NCBI GenBank assembly: GCA_963753115.1 | Contig: CAVWBB010000025.1 | Location: forward strand, 76,738 to 140,737 | From: Bog-473 sp963753115 | GTDB taxonomy: Bacteria; Actinomycetota; Acidimicrobiia; Acidimicrobiales; RAAP-2 | Length of the DNA: 64,000 nucleotides | Reading direction: 5' to 3' | In this document: positions 28,201-37,307 of the stretch, one piece after another | Position numbering within the stretch: position 1 is the first letter of the stretch | How the letters are laid out: each line of letters begins with the position of its first letter | The notes under the pieces: generated by a model | The model's database searches: none | The model's input: the letters and a program-made list of their open reading frames with translations, nothing else | What the model was told of the DNA's origin: nothing | Program-made: the position numbers and the translations under genes

Positions 28201-28242
28201 GGCCCCGGGCGGATGGAGTCTTTGGCGATTTCGCCCGGGGCC
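28201..28242. terminator. inverted repeat after Hsp20
   Basis: GGCCCCGGGC (28201-28210) and GCCCGGGGCC (28233-28242) form a perfect 10-bp stem with a 22-nt loop, 140 nt after the Hsp20 stop. No T run follows, so it is either a Rho-assisted or structural terminator or an attenuator-like element before the next gene. Confidence 0.4.
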
Positions 28243-28279
28243 GGGGCCGATCAGTCACTGATGAGAAAGGAGTTGTGAC

Positions 28280-29146
28280 GTGACGACGACCTTTCATTTC
28301 GAAACGAACGAGCCTCAATACGAGTATTCCTACGAAGGTGCCGATCTCCAGCTCCGCTGCCAGGGGCTGGTGGCAGTGGCGGCGGGACCGGCACCCGCGT
28401 TCGAAGAGAGCGCCACCCGTACGTGGTTCGAGCTCTCTCCCGTGAGCGGGAAGCGAATACTGGCAGGGGTTGGGAGAAGTACGCCGAGCGCCACCGCTGC
28501 ATCAGCATTTGAAACGAAAGAGACGATGTGGGCCAATGCCATGGCCGGCCTTTCCCCACTCGAGCTCGCCGAAACGAGCGCCCCCGTTGCTGACAGTGCC
28601 TATGCCCTGGTCGACTCGACCACTGGACGTGTTGATCTGGGGCGAGCAGGACGCGGAACAAGCGCCTTGATCTTCGATGGTAGCGAGACCCGGCTGGTGC
28701 AGTCTGCGCCGTCCGAAGTTGGCGTTGGCCATTCCACTTCATTCGAACTTTCCGCCGGGTCCGCTCTGCTTCTCCTAACCCACGATCCGGCCGAACGCCA
28801 ACGGTCGACTTCCGCCATTCAGAGAGCCCTTGCCGCTCGTTCGGTAGAAGGCGATGAGGTAGACGCAGTCCTGGAGTGCTGCCTCGAATTGCGGAATGGT
28901 CCACTGAGCCAGCGCGAGTCCATCCTCGCTCTGCGTTTCGAGCGTCTCGATGGCACCCCCGTCAGGCGAGGTCTATCCGATCTTCCTCCCAACGCTGGGG
29001 TGGTCGTCCATGAGGATGCCTTCGCCACTGATGGCAAATCCAAAGTTGGACTTCATCAATTCAAACACCACGCCAAGCTGTGTCGCCGCCGGGTGGCCGG
29101 AATGGAGCCGTTAGGAAAGGTCCGACACGTCAAGGGTCTCGTTTAG
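28280..29146 (+). CDS. degenerate SpoIIE/PP2C-like protein
   Basis: A 288-residue soluble protein. GTG 28280 follows GAAAGGAGTTGTGAC. Segments such as AYALVDSTTGRVDLGRAGRGTSALIFDG and SFELSAGSALLLLTHDPAERQ follow the layout of SpoIIE-type PP2C phosphatases (AYAVVDPATGRL...PGDLLLLYTDG). However, the metal-binding Asp of TDG is missing (THD) and the N-terminal GGDFYD motif is absent. It is therefore probably catalytically dead or a distant relative. Its position after Hsp20 hints at stress signalling (inference). The family call is from pattern memory. Confidence 0.5.
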   Translation: MTTTFHFETNEPQYEYSYEGADLQLRCQGLVAVAAGPAPAFEESATRTWFELSPVSGKRILAGVGRSTPSATAASAFETKETMWANAMAGLSPLELAETSAPVADSAYALVDSTTGRVDLGRAGRGTSALIFDGSETRLVQSAPSEVGVGHSTSFELSAGSALLLLTHDPAERQRSTSAIQRALAARSVEGDEVDAVLECCLELRNGPLSQRESILALRFERLDGTPVRRGLSDLPPNAGVVVHEDAFATDGKSKVGLHQFKHHAKLCRRRVAGMEPLGKVRHVKGLV

Positions 29147-29403
29147 AACGTGGGACACCGCAGAACGGATCTCGCCCAGGGGCGGTGGCGGTTCAATGGA
29201 CAGGACGTGTGGTCCCGATCGCCGAGGCAACTTCGACCTGAAGTGGTCTCAAGATTGTCCATCCTTCTGCCCATCTCGTTGGCAGTATCGAATGGGCCAG
29301 ACAAAATTCCTGGACACGTTTGACCCTTGACTTGGAACGATCAGGGCACGAAATCTCAACTACCCGAAGGCGAATCTCCGTGAGGATCGGCCTACCTGCA
29401 TCT

Positions 29404-29452
29404 TTCCGGTGGTCGGGACCGGCGTCGATCCGGTGACCTCACGCTTTTCAGG
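29404..29452. repeat. left attachment-site copy of the tRNA-Phe 3' part
   Basis: These 49 bases are identical to 39780-39828, which cover the 3' part of the tRNA-Phe gene from the anticodon loop to just past its end. No tRNA 5' half is present here. This is the usual signature of an attachment site left by a tRNA-targeting integrative element. Confidence 0.8.
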
Positions 29453-29581
29453 TCGGATCAGGGGAAAATCTGTCTCACTGTCGTGACGGGCGATTTTGCC
29501 CGAAAAGCCTGTTCAAGGCGCAAATCTGGACCTCTCGCTGCTGTGCGATGGGTCACGAAGCTTCGCCTTGTTACGCGGTCG

Positions 29582-29606
29582 TATGGGCACGTTATGGGCA
29601 CGAAAC
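29582..29606. repeat. paired TGGGCACG repeats at the left island end
   Basis: TGGGCACGTTATGGGCACGA at 29584-29603 is a tandem of two TGGGCACG units. It matches 19 of 20 bases of 39626-39645 at the right end in the same orientation. The position inside the attachment repeat suits integrase arm-type sites. Confidence 0.6.
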
Positions 29607-29701
29607 TTGACAAATCCAAAGTGTCTCGGGGTTGGCCCACGGCCCGGTTCCATCGAGGACAGAGCCGTGGGCGATCTGGTCCGCGGGAGTGCGATCCCGG
29701 C

Positions 29702-30286
29702 TCAGGTAGCTCGGCGCTGTTGACTGAACTTGACCGTGTTCACCACGAGTTTCACCACGAGCCCCAAGAACACGAGATCCAGCCACATCTGGATTGTGAC
29801 CACGAGTCGAGCAGCCTCGCTCTTTGCGGTGATGTCCCCGAAGCCGACGGTCGTGAAGACGGTGGAAGAGAAGTACATGGCGTCAGTGCGACTGACTGGA
29901 GCTCCGAAGGAGCTCTGATTCGTACGAGCCATGAGAAAATATGTCGTCGCGAAGAGAAGCACGTAGAGCGGAACACTCAGAGCAAGCGCTTCAACAGCGC
30001 GGCTGATGGGGCGATCGGATCCGACGATCCTTTGGATCTGCCAAACGAGTAGTGCCGCGAGCACCAGGACTCCCAGTGCGAGTTCTGCCACCGCCCCAGC
30101 ATTTGAGCCGTGGTCCAACGGGAGCAGGAAATAGAGGGCCACCACCAATGCGATCGTCAGCCCCGTGCGAACGACCGCGATGACGGCGAGTCGTCTGCGA
30201 CCTTGGAGGGCGAGGCCCCTAATGTGCGCTGGTTGTTCTGGTGCCTCGGTTGGGGCCACGGCGATTTCCTCCTCTCCCTGCAGCAT
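29702..30286 (-). CDS. two-pore-helix potassium channel-like protein
   Basis: A 194-residue membrane protein. Two N-terminal helices (about residues 35-85) precede a canonical pore module: helix, pore loop with selectivity filter TVGFGD (about residues 147-152) and last helix. This matches the Ion_trans_2 family, whose members conduct K+. ATG 30286 starts 4 nt after the FUSC stop, so the two genes form an operon. There is no cytosolic RCK domain. It may tune ion balance in the stress-type island (inference). Confidence 0.85.
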   Translation of the reverse strand: MLQGEEEIAVAPTEAPEQPAHIRGLALQGRRRLAVIAVVRTGLTIALVVALYFLLPLDHGSNAGAVAELALGVLVLAALLVWQIQRIVGSDRPISRAVEALALSVPLYVLLFATTYFLMARTNQSSFGAPVSRTDAMYFSSTVFTTVGFGDITAKSEAARLVVTIQMWLDLVFLGLVVKLVVNTVKFSQQRRAT

Positions 30287-30290
30287 TCCG

Positions 30291-31349
30291 TCATGCCGTC
30301 TTGGCAGAGTGCCTCTGGATCCGGTCAGCCACGAACATCACGAGCACCCCGATGCCGACACCAATCATCGTGAAGAGGACCCGCCGCCCCTCGGCGGCGT
30401 AGTCCGTCGGCTGCGGCAGGTCGGCAGCGATAAGCGCAGCACACGCGATCGCAGCGGCGTAGTAGGCGTAGTTCACACCCTTGATGGCTATTCCGAGTCC
30501 GGCCAGAAGGATGATGATGACCTCCAGCGCGTGCTTGCTCCCGACCAAGATCAAGATGGGAATGGCTGCCGCAGCGCCCATGGCCGCACCCACAAGGCGC
30601 TGCTCGCCGAAAAGCTTGGATTGTTCGAGGCTCGGCTTCATCGCGACAATCGTCGCGATGGGCATCCAGTCAGCGCTGGGTAGATGCCCCCCGAAGGCGA
30701 TGGCGGCGGACGCGGCCAAAGCGAGCGACCGGATCAACGCGAAGAGGACGACGGGCCGGGTCAGCTGCACTGGAGCTTGGCTCCCGGGAAGGTCCATGAC
30801 CGGTGCAGGCCGCCATCTGCCTCTGCTCGCCACCCACACGACAAACATGAGCACGATCCACGCCGCCGCCCCGATGAGCCAGGCCAGGGCTTGGTCCCAG
30901 GCGCTGATCTTGAGATGGTGTGTGTCATGAGTCGCGAGTGAGAGCACGACGAGGAACCAGACGTTGAGCAGCAGCCCAGCGGCGAATCGGTGAACTCCGA
31001 GCTTGACGGCCAAACCGCACGCCAGCGTCACAACCAAGACCGCGAGGACCACAAAGCCCCAGGCCTCATTGCCCACGTAGAAGCCGAAGGCCGTCACCAG
31101 CGCACCAAGAACGGCGAAGAGAGACATTCCCTCCATTCGCTTCCCAATGCTTCCGCCTGGGTCACTCTGTGCCACCAGAAGGACGGCGAAGACGACGGGA
31201 ACGAAATACTTCTGGTTATTCGTCTGGACGATGACGAGCCACAGCAGGAGCAAGAGGGCCGCGACACCAGCGCCGCTCTTGATGTTCAGCTTCTCGCCTT
31301 TAGTGGCGAAGACCGCCTCCATCTGGCTCTTCGTCCAAATCCGAGCCAT
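30291..31349 (-). CDS. FUSC-family membrane protein
   Basis: A 352-residue protein with about ten hydrophobic helices in two clusters (residues 25-135 and 150-340), separated by a short basic linker. The layout and segments such as WMPIATIVAMKPSLEQS and RLVGAAMGAAAAIPI match the FUSC/aromatic-acid-exporter-like superfamily. It lacks the large cytoplasmic domain of the longer FUSC protein at 49.7 kb. It is the first gene of a two-gene operon with the K+ channel gene. The substrate is unknown; family members export aromatic acids or related compounds. Confidence 0.75.
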   Translation of the reverse strand: MARIWTKSQMEAVFATKGEKLNIKSGAGVAALLLLLWLVIVQTNNQKYFVPVVFAVLLVAQSDPGGSIGKRMEGMSLFAVLGALVTAFGFYVGNEAWGFVVLAVLVVTLACGLAVKLGVHRFAAGLLLNVWFLVVLSLATHDTHHLKISAWDQALAWLIGAAAWIVLMFVVWVASRGRWRPAPVMDLPGSQAPVQLTRPVVLFALIRSLALAASAAIAFGGHLPSADWMPIATIVAMKPSLEQSKLFGEQRLVGAAMGAAAAIPILILVGSKHALEVIIILLAGLGIAIKGVNYAYYAAAIACAALIAADLPQPTDYAAEGRRVLFTMIGVGIGVLVMFVADRIQRHSAKTA

Positions 31350-31515
31350 CAGACGTGCTCGGGAGCGCCTGGACGGGTCGCCATCTCATTCTCCGGGTGA
31401 GCGACGATCGGAAGGCCGCCGTTGCCTACCTCAAGCGCGGTGCCGTGAAACCCGTGAGGCTCGCTGATCTGACCCATCGTCTTGAGTCGGGCAGAGGAGG
31501 CCATATTTCGAGTGT

Positions 31516-31746
31516 TCATCCGTCCTGTCCCCGGTCTGGATTCACAGACAGGAGTTCCATGCCAAGTTCCTGGGCACGCTCAATGATCCCGAGAAGCTGG
31601 GACTGATCGACGACGTCGCCAGTGAGCACCGTCACACCCGCCTGACGCTCCAAGTCCATCCCATCAAATAGCATGCCGAACGAATCCCCCAGTTCCCCCC
31701 GAAGCACGAACCGATACCTGCGAGGTTGCGTCCGGTTATCGTCCAT
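31516..31746 (-). CDS. small conserved-looking protein under the repeated island element
   Basis: A 76-residue soluble protein: RRYRFVLRGELGDSFGMLFDGMDLE, then VTVLTGDVVDQSQLLGIIERAQELGMELLSVNP, an alpha/beta fold reminiscent of small ACT-like domains. Similar short proteins accompany LuxR-type islands in actinobacteria as I recall, without known function. ATG 31746 is 24 nt downstream of the 42-bp element, in the same orientation, suggesting direct control. The ribosome site is weak. Confidence 0.65.
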   Translation of the reverse strand: MDDNRTQPRRYRFVLRGELGDSFGMLFDGMDLERQAGVTVLTGDVVDQSQLLGIIERAQELGMELLSVNPDRGQDG

Positions 31747-31769
31747 TTCGACGCAGCATGACAGTCTGA

Positions 31770-31813
31770 TAGGCGACCCGTCATCACCTCCCGGCTGGAT
31801 TCACCTAGGGGAA
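31770..31813 (-). promoter_or_regulatory. island element, copy C
   Basis: Read on the minus strand, TCCCCTAGGTGAATCC, then AGCCGGGAGGTGATGAC, then GGGTCGCCTA. It matches copies at 34521-34562 and 37109-37150 at nearly every base apart from one inserted A and three substitutions. It lies 24 nt upstream of the small protein start at 31746. Confidence 0.7.
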
Positions 31814-31941
31814 GCCTCCGGCTAACGGAGCGAAGAGAGCCCCCATGACCGGCCCGCCCGACGATGGCACTGACAATGTGAGCCAGACGCTGGCGGCGCC
31901 GCACAAGGGCGTCGTCCGCTGCGTTCGCCCTTCGAGTCTCC

Positions 31942-34278
31942 TTAGAGAAGGCCCAGTTCGCGGCTGCGTTCGAGCGCATCGGCCCGGGAGCGCACGTCGA
32001 GCTTGCGGTAGATCGACCGAACGTGGCTATGGACCGTGTACGGAGACACATACAGTTCACGCCCGATATCCCGCTCCGAGAGATCGCTGCGCAGGAGCTT
32101 GAGCACCCCGAACTCCCGCGGCGTTAGTGCGCGGTCTTCGGAGTGGACGCGGCGGTTCGGTGCCGGACGCTCGAGGGTGGAAAGTGATTCGGCCAGAATC
32201 CCCGGATCAGGGCATTGCTCGAGGACGGAATTCGCATCGGCCACAGCGGTCGTGGCGGCCATGTGCTCTCCTAGGGCCCGGAGCACCCTCGCTTGGCCGA
32301 GGAGGGCATGGGCAACCTGGAGTGGCTGGCCAAAGGACCGGGCCATCGCCACGCCGTGTTCGATCAGCGGCAACGCCTCCTCGGGCCGACCACGTGCCGC
32401 CAGCGATGCCCCTAGAGCAAGCGGAACCGTGCCGCCCGCCTCCGCCGTGCCATGCTCCCGTCCGAAGCTGGCTGCCTCCTCGGCCAGGGTGCGCTGTTCG
32501 TCAACACGGCCCCACTCGCCCGCGATTTGCGATCGGTAGGCCAGCGACGACGTGCCAGCCAGCCACTGGCTGCTCGCGGGCGCCAGTGCCGCCGCTTCCT
32601 CAAACCATTCGTCGGCTTCGTCACGCTGACCCTTGAAGTACAGGCCCATGCCAGCCGCCCAGCAAGCTAAGGACCGCCAAGGCGACCCGGGACCTTCGAG
32701 TTCGACCGCCCGTCGGGCAAAATTCACCTGAGCGTCGACATCTCCCCAGGGAAAGCTGGCCCGCAGCAGTGTCAAGCTCGCTTCAGCGGAACAAAAACCG
32801 TCGCGCAACGGTCCGACGCCCAGATCGCCGACCCGCTCGATCGCCGCGATGGCCCGTGCCGCCTCTTGCTGTCTCGCAGACAGTGAGAGCACCCACGCCT
32901 GAATCAAGAGCAGATGTACCTCGCTGGTCACGACCTCCTCGGGAAGTTTCCCCAACCAGGCCAGGACGGTGTCGTATTTCCACGTGTTGGCATACCCGAT
33001 CCAGAAGGTTTCGATGAGCTCGACTGCTTCGGCGTAGCTTTCTGCCGCAACGGCGTGCTCGATCGCCTCGTCGGTCGTCCCGTGATCTCGGTGCCACGTG
33101 TAGGCACGGCGGTGCAGCGCCGAGGCCAGGCCCGGCTCGCGCCGCTCGAGTTCCACTCGGAGCAGCTGCCCAAAGACGTGGTGAAAGCGGTAGCACCCGG
33201 CCTCGTCGAGCGGGACGAGGAACAAATTGCTCCGTGACAGCGTCTCGAGCATCTGCGCCGAGCCCTCCTGCTCCATCACGGCATCGCACAGAGGGCCGGT
33301 CAGTCGGTCGAGAATCGAGGCACGGAGCATCAGTGCCTGTGCTGGCGGATCATGCGCTTCGAGTACCTCTGACACAAGGAAATCCACCACGTGACGGTTC
33401 GATCCGCCAAAGGTGCGTACGAAAGCGTGGCGGTCGGCTGCAGATTGGAGCGAGAGCGCTGCGAGATAGAGCCCCGCCGGCCATCCTTCCGTCCTCAGCA
33501 AGAGGGAGTCGACGTCTTCGGCTGTGAGGTCGAGCCCGAGGCGGCCATTCAGGAAGGCGCAGGCCTCTTCGGAGGTGAATCGCAGATCGGCGGCTCGTAG
33601 CTCGAGGAGCTCGCCGTGGGCCCGCAGACTGGCGACTGGCAGGTTTGGCTCCGTCCTGCTGGCCAGCACGAGATGGAATCCGGGCGGCGCATGTTCGATG
33701 AACCACCGCACGCTGGAGCGGGCCGATTCACTGGAAACCCGGTGGAAGTCGTCCAAAATGAGGGTGATCTCAGCTTTGCCGTCCAGCTCATTGACCAGAC
33801 GAGGGAGAACCAAATCAATAACCGGTGTGACGACTGGATCCTCAGACACCGACTTTGCGACGTCCGGATTCGCGCGACGTAGCGCCCCAATGGCATGCGA
33901 CCAGAGGACCACCGGGTCGTTGTCGCCCTCGTCCAGTGTGAGCCACGCAACACTTCTCCGGGAGACCTCGGACTCGTACCAGGCCGAGAGAAGAGTGGTC
34001 TTCCCAAAGCCCGCTGGGCAGGCGACGAGAGTGAGCTTGCGATCCGATCCTCTGCGAAGATCATGCAGAAGGCGCTGGCGCGGGATGGACTGTTCGCGCA
34101 CGGCGGGCGCCCGTAGCTTCGTGCCCACCAGGGTCGGCGGCAGGACACCCTCGCGCTTGCCGGTGTCCGCGACAGAATTTTGCCGTTCAGGGGTGCCGTG
34201 TAGGGCCTCCGACGGTACCTGACGAATTGACTGGATCGGCCCCCGCTCTTTGCCGGCGGACACCCTCGTTGCGGACAC
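31942..34278 (-). CDS. large LuxR-family ATP-binding regulator (MalT/LAL type)
   Basis: A 778-residue regulator. After a polar N-terminus of about 45 residues come VGTKLRAP and a Walker A motif CPAGFGKTTLL (about residues 86-96), Walker B LILDDFH, an AAA/STAND module, a TPR-like helical region (about 430-690) and a C-terminal LuxR helix-turn-helix (LTPREFGVLKLL...ERDIGRELYVSPYTVHSHVRSIYRKL). Such proteins activate transcription on binding an inducer and ATP. GTG 34278 is the start. It is the only regulator in the island and the natural candidate for the three repeated elements (inference). Confidence 0.9.
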   Translation of the reverse strand: MSATRVSAGKERGPIQSIRQVPSEALHGTPERQNSVADTGKREGVLPPTLVGTKLRAPAVREQSIPRQRLLHDLRRGSDRKLTLVACPAGFGKTTLLSAWYESEVSRRSVAWLTLDEGDNDPVVLWSHAIGALRRANPDVAKSVSEDPVVTPVIDLVLPRLVNELDGKAEITLILDDFHRVSSESARSSVRWFIEHAPPGFHLVLASRTEPNLPVASLRAHGELLELRAADLRFTSEEACAFLNGRLGLDLTAEDVDSLLLRTEGWPAGLYLAALSLQSAADRHAFVRTFGGSNRHVVDFLVSEVLEAHDPPAQALMLRASILDRLTGPLCDAVMEQEGSAQMLETLSRSNLFLVPLDEAGCYRFHHVFGQLLRVELERREPGLASALHRRAYTWHRDHGTTDEAIEHAVAAESYAEAVELIETFWIGYANTWKYDTVLAWLGKLPEEVVTSEVHLLLIQAWVLSLSARQQEAARAIAAIERVGDLGVGPLRDGFCSAEASLTLLRASFPWGDVDAQVNFARRAVELEGPGSPWRSLACWAAGMGLYFKGQRDEADEWFEEAAALAPASSQWLAGTSSLAYRSQIAGEWGRVDEQRTLAEEAASFGREHGTAEAGGTVPLALGASLAARGRPEEALPLIEHGVAMARSFGQPLQVAHALLGQARVLRALGEHMAATTAVADANSVLEQCPDPGILAESLSTLERPAPNRRVHSEDRALTPREFGVLKLLRSDLSERDIGRELYVSPYTVHSHVRSIYRKLDVRSRADALERSRELGLL

Positions 34279-34380
34279 AACGTTCAGCCTGCCAGCTCAA
34301 ACCTCGCAGGTCCATGGAAGAAAGTCCCTACTCCAGGGACCTCCTTCCTGGAAGTGGCCCAAGAGTGTTCGCCAGCCACG

Positions 34381-34640
34381 GAGCTAGCTCAGGCACGCCA
34401 CCCCGCAAGCAGCCACCTTCGAGTGGTGGATTGGTCGCTGCGAGGCCTCCGATGGACCGGGCCCGTGCTCCATTTCGTGCCTGGCACCTCGCCCTCGATC
34501 CAGTCGGAAATGGACAGCTATCCCCTAGGTGAATCCGCCGGCAGGTGATGACAGTTCGCCTACATGGGTGTGAACCTGGCATATGACGGACCGACCGCTT
34601 AAGGCGTTCGAGTTGGACGCCAGAGCGTTCGCCATTGTCG
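34381..34640 (+). repeat. leader repeat A with island element
   Basis: This region upstream of the DUF1269 gene is closely similar to 36964-37222 upstream of the CMD-like gene, over about 260 bases with scattered substitutions and small gaps. The strongest identity is the element at 34521-34562 and the following 80 bases. The whole 34279-34698 gap contains no gene; it also serves the divergent LuxR gene. Confidence 0.75.
34521..34562 (+). promoter_or_regulatory. island element, copy A
   Basis: TCCCCTAGGTGAATCC, GCCGGCAGGTGATGAC, AGTTCGCCTA: a 42-bp element identical to copy B and near-identical to copy C. It lies 136 nt upstream of the DUF1269 ATG and 242 nt from the divergent LuxR start, so it could serve both. 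Confidence 0.7.
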
Positions 34641-34698
34641 AGTGAAGCAAGTAGCACAAAGTTTTCCAACGAATGCACAGAAGAATGGAGAAGGCACC

Positions 34699-35208
34699 AT
34701 GCCCAAATCTGACGCAGTGTTTGTCTACGTCGGCACCTACCCGAGCGAGGTTGCTGCTCGGGACGACTACGACGTCGTGAAGGACCTCCACGCCGCAGGG
34801 GCTGTCGGCACCTACGACGTGTCCGTCGTCACGAAGGACCCCGACGGCAAAGTCCACGTCGACAAGGACGAGACCTCGACCCGTCACGGCGCCTGGGGCG
34901 GAGCAGCGGTTGGGGCACTCGTCGGCATCATCTTCCCGCCGTCCCTCGTCGTCGGCGCCGCAGTTGGTGCGACGGTCGGCGGAGTGAGCGGTCACCTGTG
35001 GAAAGGCATGTCCCGATCAGACGTGAAGGACTTCGGGGACATCATCGACGCCGGGCAGGCGGCCTTGGTCATCGTGGGCGAAAGCACCATCGGAGATGCA
35101 ATCGAAAAGGCCAACCTCAAGGCCGAGAAGCATGCGGCGAAGGAACTCGACGTGAACTCCAAGGACATTGACCAGGCAGTTCAGGAAACGGCGAGCGAAC
35201 TCAGCTGA
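34699..35208 (+). CDS. DUF1269-family protein
   Basis: A 169-residue protein. An N-terminal alpha/beta domain (VFVYVGTYPSEVAARDDYDVVKDLH) is followed by a Gly/Ala-rich central hydrophobic pair (GAAVGALVGIIFPPSLVVGAAVGATVGGVSG, about residues 72-103) and an acidic C-terminal domain, the layout of DUF1269 proteins. ATG 34699 follows GGAGAAGG. The family is widespread in actinobacteria, often stress-linked, without a defined activity. The repeated 42-bp element lies upstream. Confidence 0.8.
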   Translation: MPKSDAVFVYVGTYPSEVAARDDYDVVKDLHAAGAVGTYDVSVVTKDPDGKVHVDKDETSTRHGAWGGAAVGALVGIIFPPSLVVGAAVGATVGGVSGHLWKGMSRSDVKDFGDIIDAGQAALVIVGESTIGDAIEKANLKAEKHAAKELDVNSKDIDQAVQETASELS

Positions 35209-35337
35209 TGCTGGCCGTTCGGCCGAGCGGCATCGTCGAGATAGCGGCGAGCCCGCAAGTCCGCAAAGCACAGGTCCTCTGAGTCGCTCGTATCACTCCG
35301 ACGTCGTCTTCTATGCCTACCGTCGACGGATCAAGGA

Positions 35338-36963
35338 ATGACTGACGCCAAAGTGAGCAAGGGCGGGATCGCAATCGTCGCCTTGGCCTCGGCCCAGTTC
35401 CTCATGGTGCTGGATCAGTCGGTGATGAACGTGTCGATCAGCTCGCTGGTCCACGACTTCCACACGACGGTCACCACGATCCAGGCCGTGATCACCCTGT
35501 ACTGCCTGGTCATGGCCATGCTCATCCTCACCGGGGCCAAGATCGGCGACATGATCGGTCGCCGACGGGCGTTCGTCATCGGTTTGATCATTTACGCCTG
35601 CGGCTCGTTGTTGACCGCACTCTCGCAGTCCGTGGCCACGCTTGCCCTGGGGTGGTCGGTTCTCGAGGGCATCGGTGCGTCGCTCGTCTTCCCTGCCCTG
35701 GCGGCCTTGATTGCCGGCAACTTCGAGGGAACTCGACGCAAGGCTGCCTACGCCGTCATCGGTGGTGTCGCTGGAGCTGGCATCGCCGTCGGCCCGATCG
35801 TGGGTGGATGGGCCACGACGATGCTCACCTGGCGAGTTGTGTTCATCGGTGAGGTTTTCATTGCTGCCTTCATCCTGATCATGACGCGCAAGGTGGCGGA
35901 TGCACCTCGCCCGGATCCGCCCCCGAAACTCGACGTCGTCGGTTCGGTGCTGTCAGCCGCCGGCCTCGGGGTCTTTGTCTTCGGCGTTCTGGAGTCGAGC
36001 ACGTGGGGATGGCTCAAACCCAAGAACTCGCCGATCACCATCTTTGGCTTCTCGCTCACCATCTTCGTTATCGCGGCCGGATGTTTTCTGCTGTGGGGGT
36101 TCGTCGCGTGGCAGCGTCACCGGGAAGCGACAAAACGCGATCCACTCGTCCACCTCTCGTTGGCGAAGGTCCCACCAGTGCGATCCGGCGTCATTGGGCT
36201 GTTCAGCCAGAACCTGATCCTTATGGGTACCTTCTTCGTGGTTCCCCTGTACCTCCAGCTTGTGCTCGGACTCAGTGCGCTCGAGACCGGGATCAAGATG
36301 CTGCCTATCTCGGTCACCATGTTCGTGACGGCCGCACTCGGCGCAAGGCTCTCGAGCCGGTTCTCGGTGCGCGCGATCGTCAGGACCGGGCTCGTCGTGA
36401 CCGTTGCCGGTGTGCTTATCCTGCTCTCGACCATCAAGCCCACTCTCGCCAACGCCGGATTCGCCCTCGGCATGGCCGTCTTGGGCATTGGAATGGGCCT
36501 GATGATTTCCCAGCTCGGCAATGTCATCCAGTCATCCGTCGAAGAGTCGGGCCGTAGTGAGGCAGGCGGATTGCAGTTCACGGGCCAGCAGCTCGGCTCG
36601 GCTCTCGGGGTGGCGTTCATCGGTGCCATCGTGCTGACGGGTCTCACCAGCACCTTCATCTCCAATGTCCAGCACGATCCCCGCGTGAGTGCCGATGTGT
36701 CAGCGCAGGTGGGAGTCGAAGCAGGCTCTGGTCTCAATTTCGTGTCCTCGACACAGATCGAGAGCGCGGCGAAGAAGGCGGGCCTCGACCAGCCGACCAC
36801 GGCGGCCCTGGTGGACGACTACGAGACGGCCCAGCTCCGATCGCTCAAAGCAGGTCTTTTGGGTGCTGCTCTCCTCGCCCTCATCGCCCTCGGATTCACG
36901 AGAGAGCTACCCCATTCCAGGCCTGTCCGTCGCAAAGATAAGGCGACGCCTGTCACCCATTGA
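35338..36963 (+). CDS. DHA2-type (14-helix) MFS drug exporter
   Basis: A 541-residue transporter with 14 predicted helices. Family motifs are visible: LDQSVMNVSISSL in helix 1, GAKIGDMIGRRRAFVIG (motif A, about residues 64-80) and GPIVGGW (motif C). These mark proton-driven EmrB/QacA-type export of toxic compounds. ATG 35338 has AAGGA only 2-3 nt before it, so the ribosome site is close. It is 129 nt after DUF1269 in the same direction and may be cotranscribed with it. Confidence 0.9.
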   Translation: MTDAKVSKGGIAIVALASAQFLMVLDQSVMNVSISSLVHDFHTTVTTIQAVITLYCLVMAMLILTGAKIGDMIGRRRAFVIGLIIYACGSLLTALSQSVATLALGWSVLEGIGASLVFPALAALIAGNFEGTRRKAAYAVIGGVAGAGIAVGPIVGGWATTMLTWRVVFIGEVFIAAFILIMTRKVADAPRPDPPPKLDVVGSVLSAAGLGVFVFGVLESSTWGWLKPKNSPITIFGFSLTIFVIAAGCFLLWGFVAWQRHREATKRDPLVHLSLAKVPPVRSGVIGLFSQNLILMGTFFVVPLYLQLVLGLSALETGIKMLPISVTMFVTAALGARLSSRFSVRAIVRTGLVVTVAGVLILLSTIKPTLANAGFALGMAVLGIGMGLMISQLGNVIQSSVEESGRSEAGGLQFTGQQLGSALGVAFIGAIVLTGLTSTFISNVQHDPRVSADVSAQVGVEAGSGLNFVSSTQIESAAKKAGLDQPTTAALVDDYETAQLRSLKAGLLGAALLALIALGFTRELPHSRPVRRKDKATPVTH

Positions 36964-37222
36964 CGGAGCTATCCAGGCACGCCACCCTGCGGGCAGCCAC
37001 TTCCCCGGCGGTGGAATTAGATCGGTCGCCGCGGGAGCTCCGATGGACCGGCCGGGTGCTCCATTCCCCGTGCCCTGCACGCTCGATCCACGTGGAAACG
37101 GGCAGCTTTCCCCTAGGTGAATCCGCCGGCAGGTGATGACAGTTCGCCTACATGGGTGTGAATCTGGCCTGTGACGGACCGACCGCTCAAGGTGTTCAAG
37201 TTGGACGCCAGAGCGTTCGCCA
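36964..37222 (+). repeat. leader repeat B with island element
   Basis: A second copy of the 260-base leader found at 34381-34640. It follows the MFS stop directly and precedes the CMD-like gene. No gene is supported between 36964 and 37307. Confidence 0.75.
37109..37150 (+). promoter_or_regulatory. island element, copy B
   Basis: The same 42 bases as copy A (TCCCCTAGGTGAATCC to AGTTCGCCTA), 157 nt upstream of the CMD-like gene start. Confidence 0.7.
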
Positions 37223-37307
37223 TGGTCGATGGAAGCATGCAGCGCCGCCGTCGTGGGGCGCCGCGCCGTGTCGCCCATGTGAACGGACAACAGAAAGGCA
37301 GAGACAC

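Noticed and set aside
29453..29701. An integrase remnant next to the left attachment copy
   Set aside because: Frames here show no catalytic R..HxxR..Y pattern and no recognisable recombinase segment.
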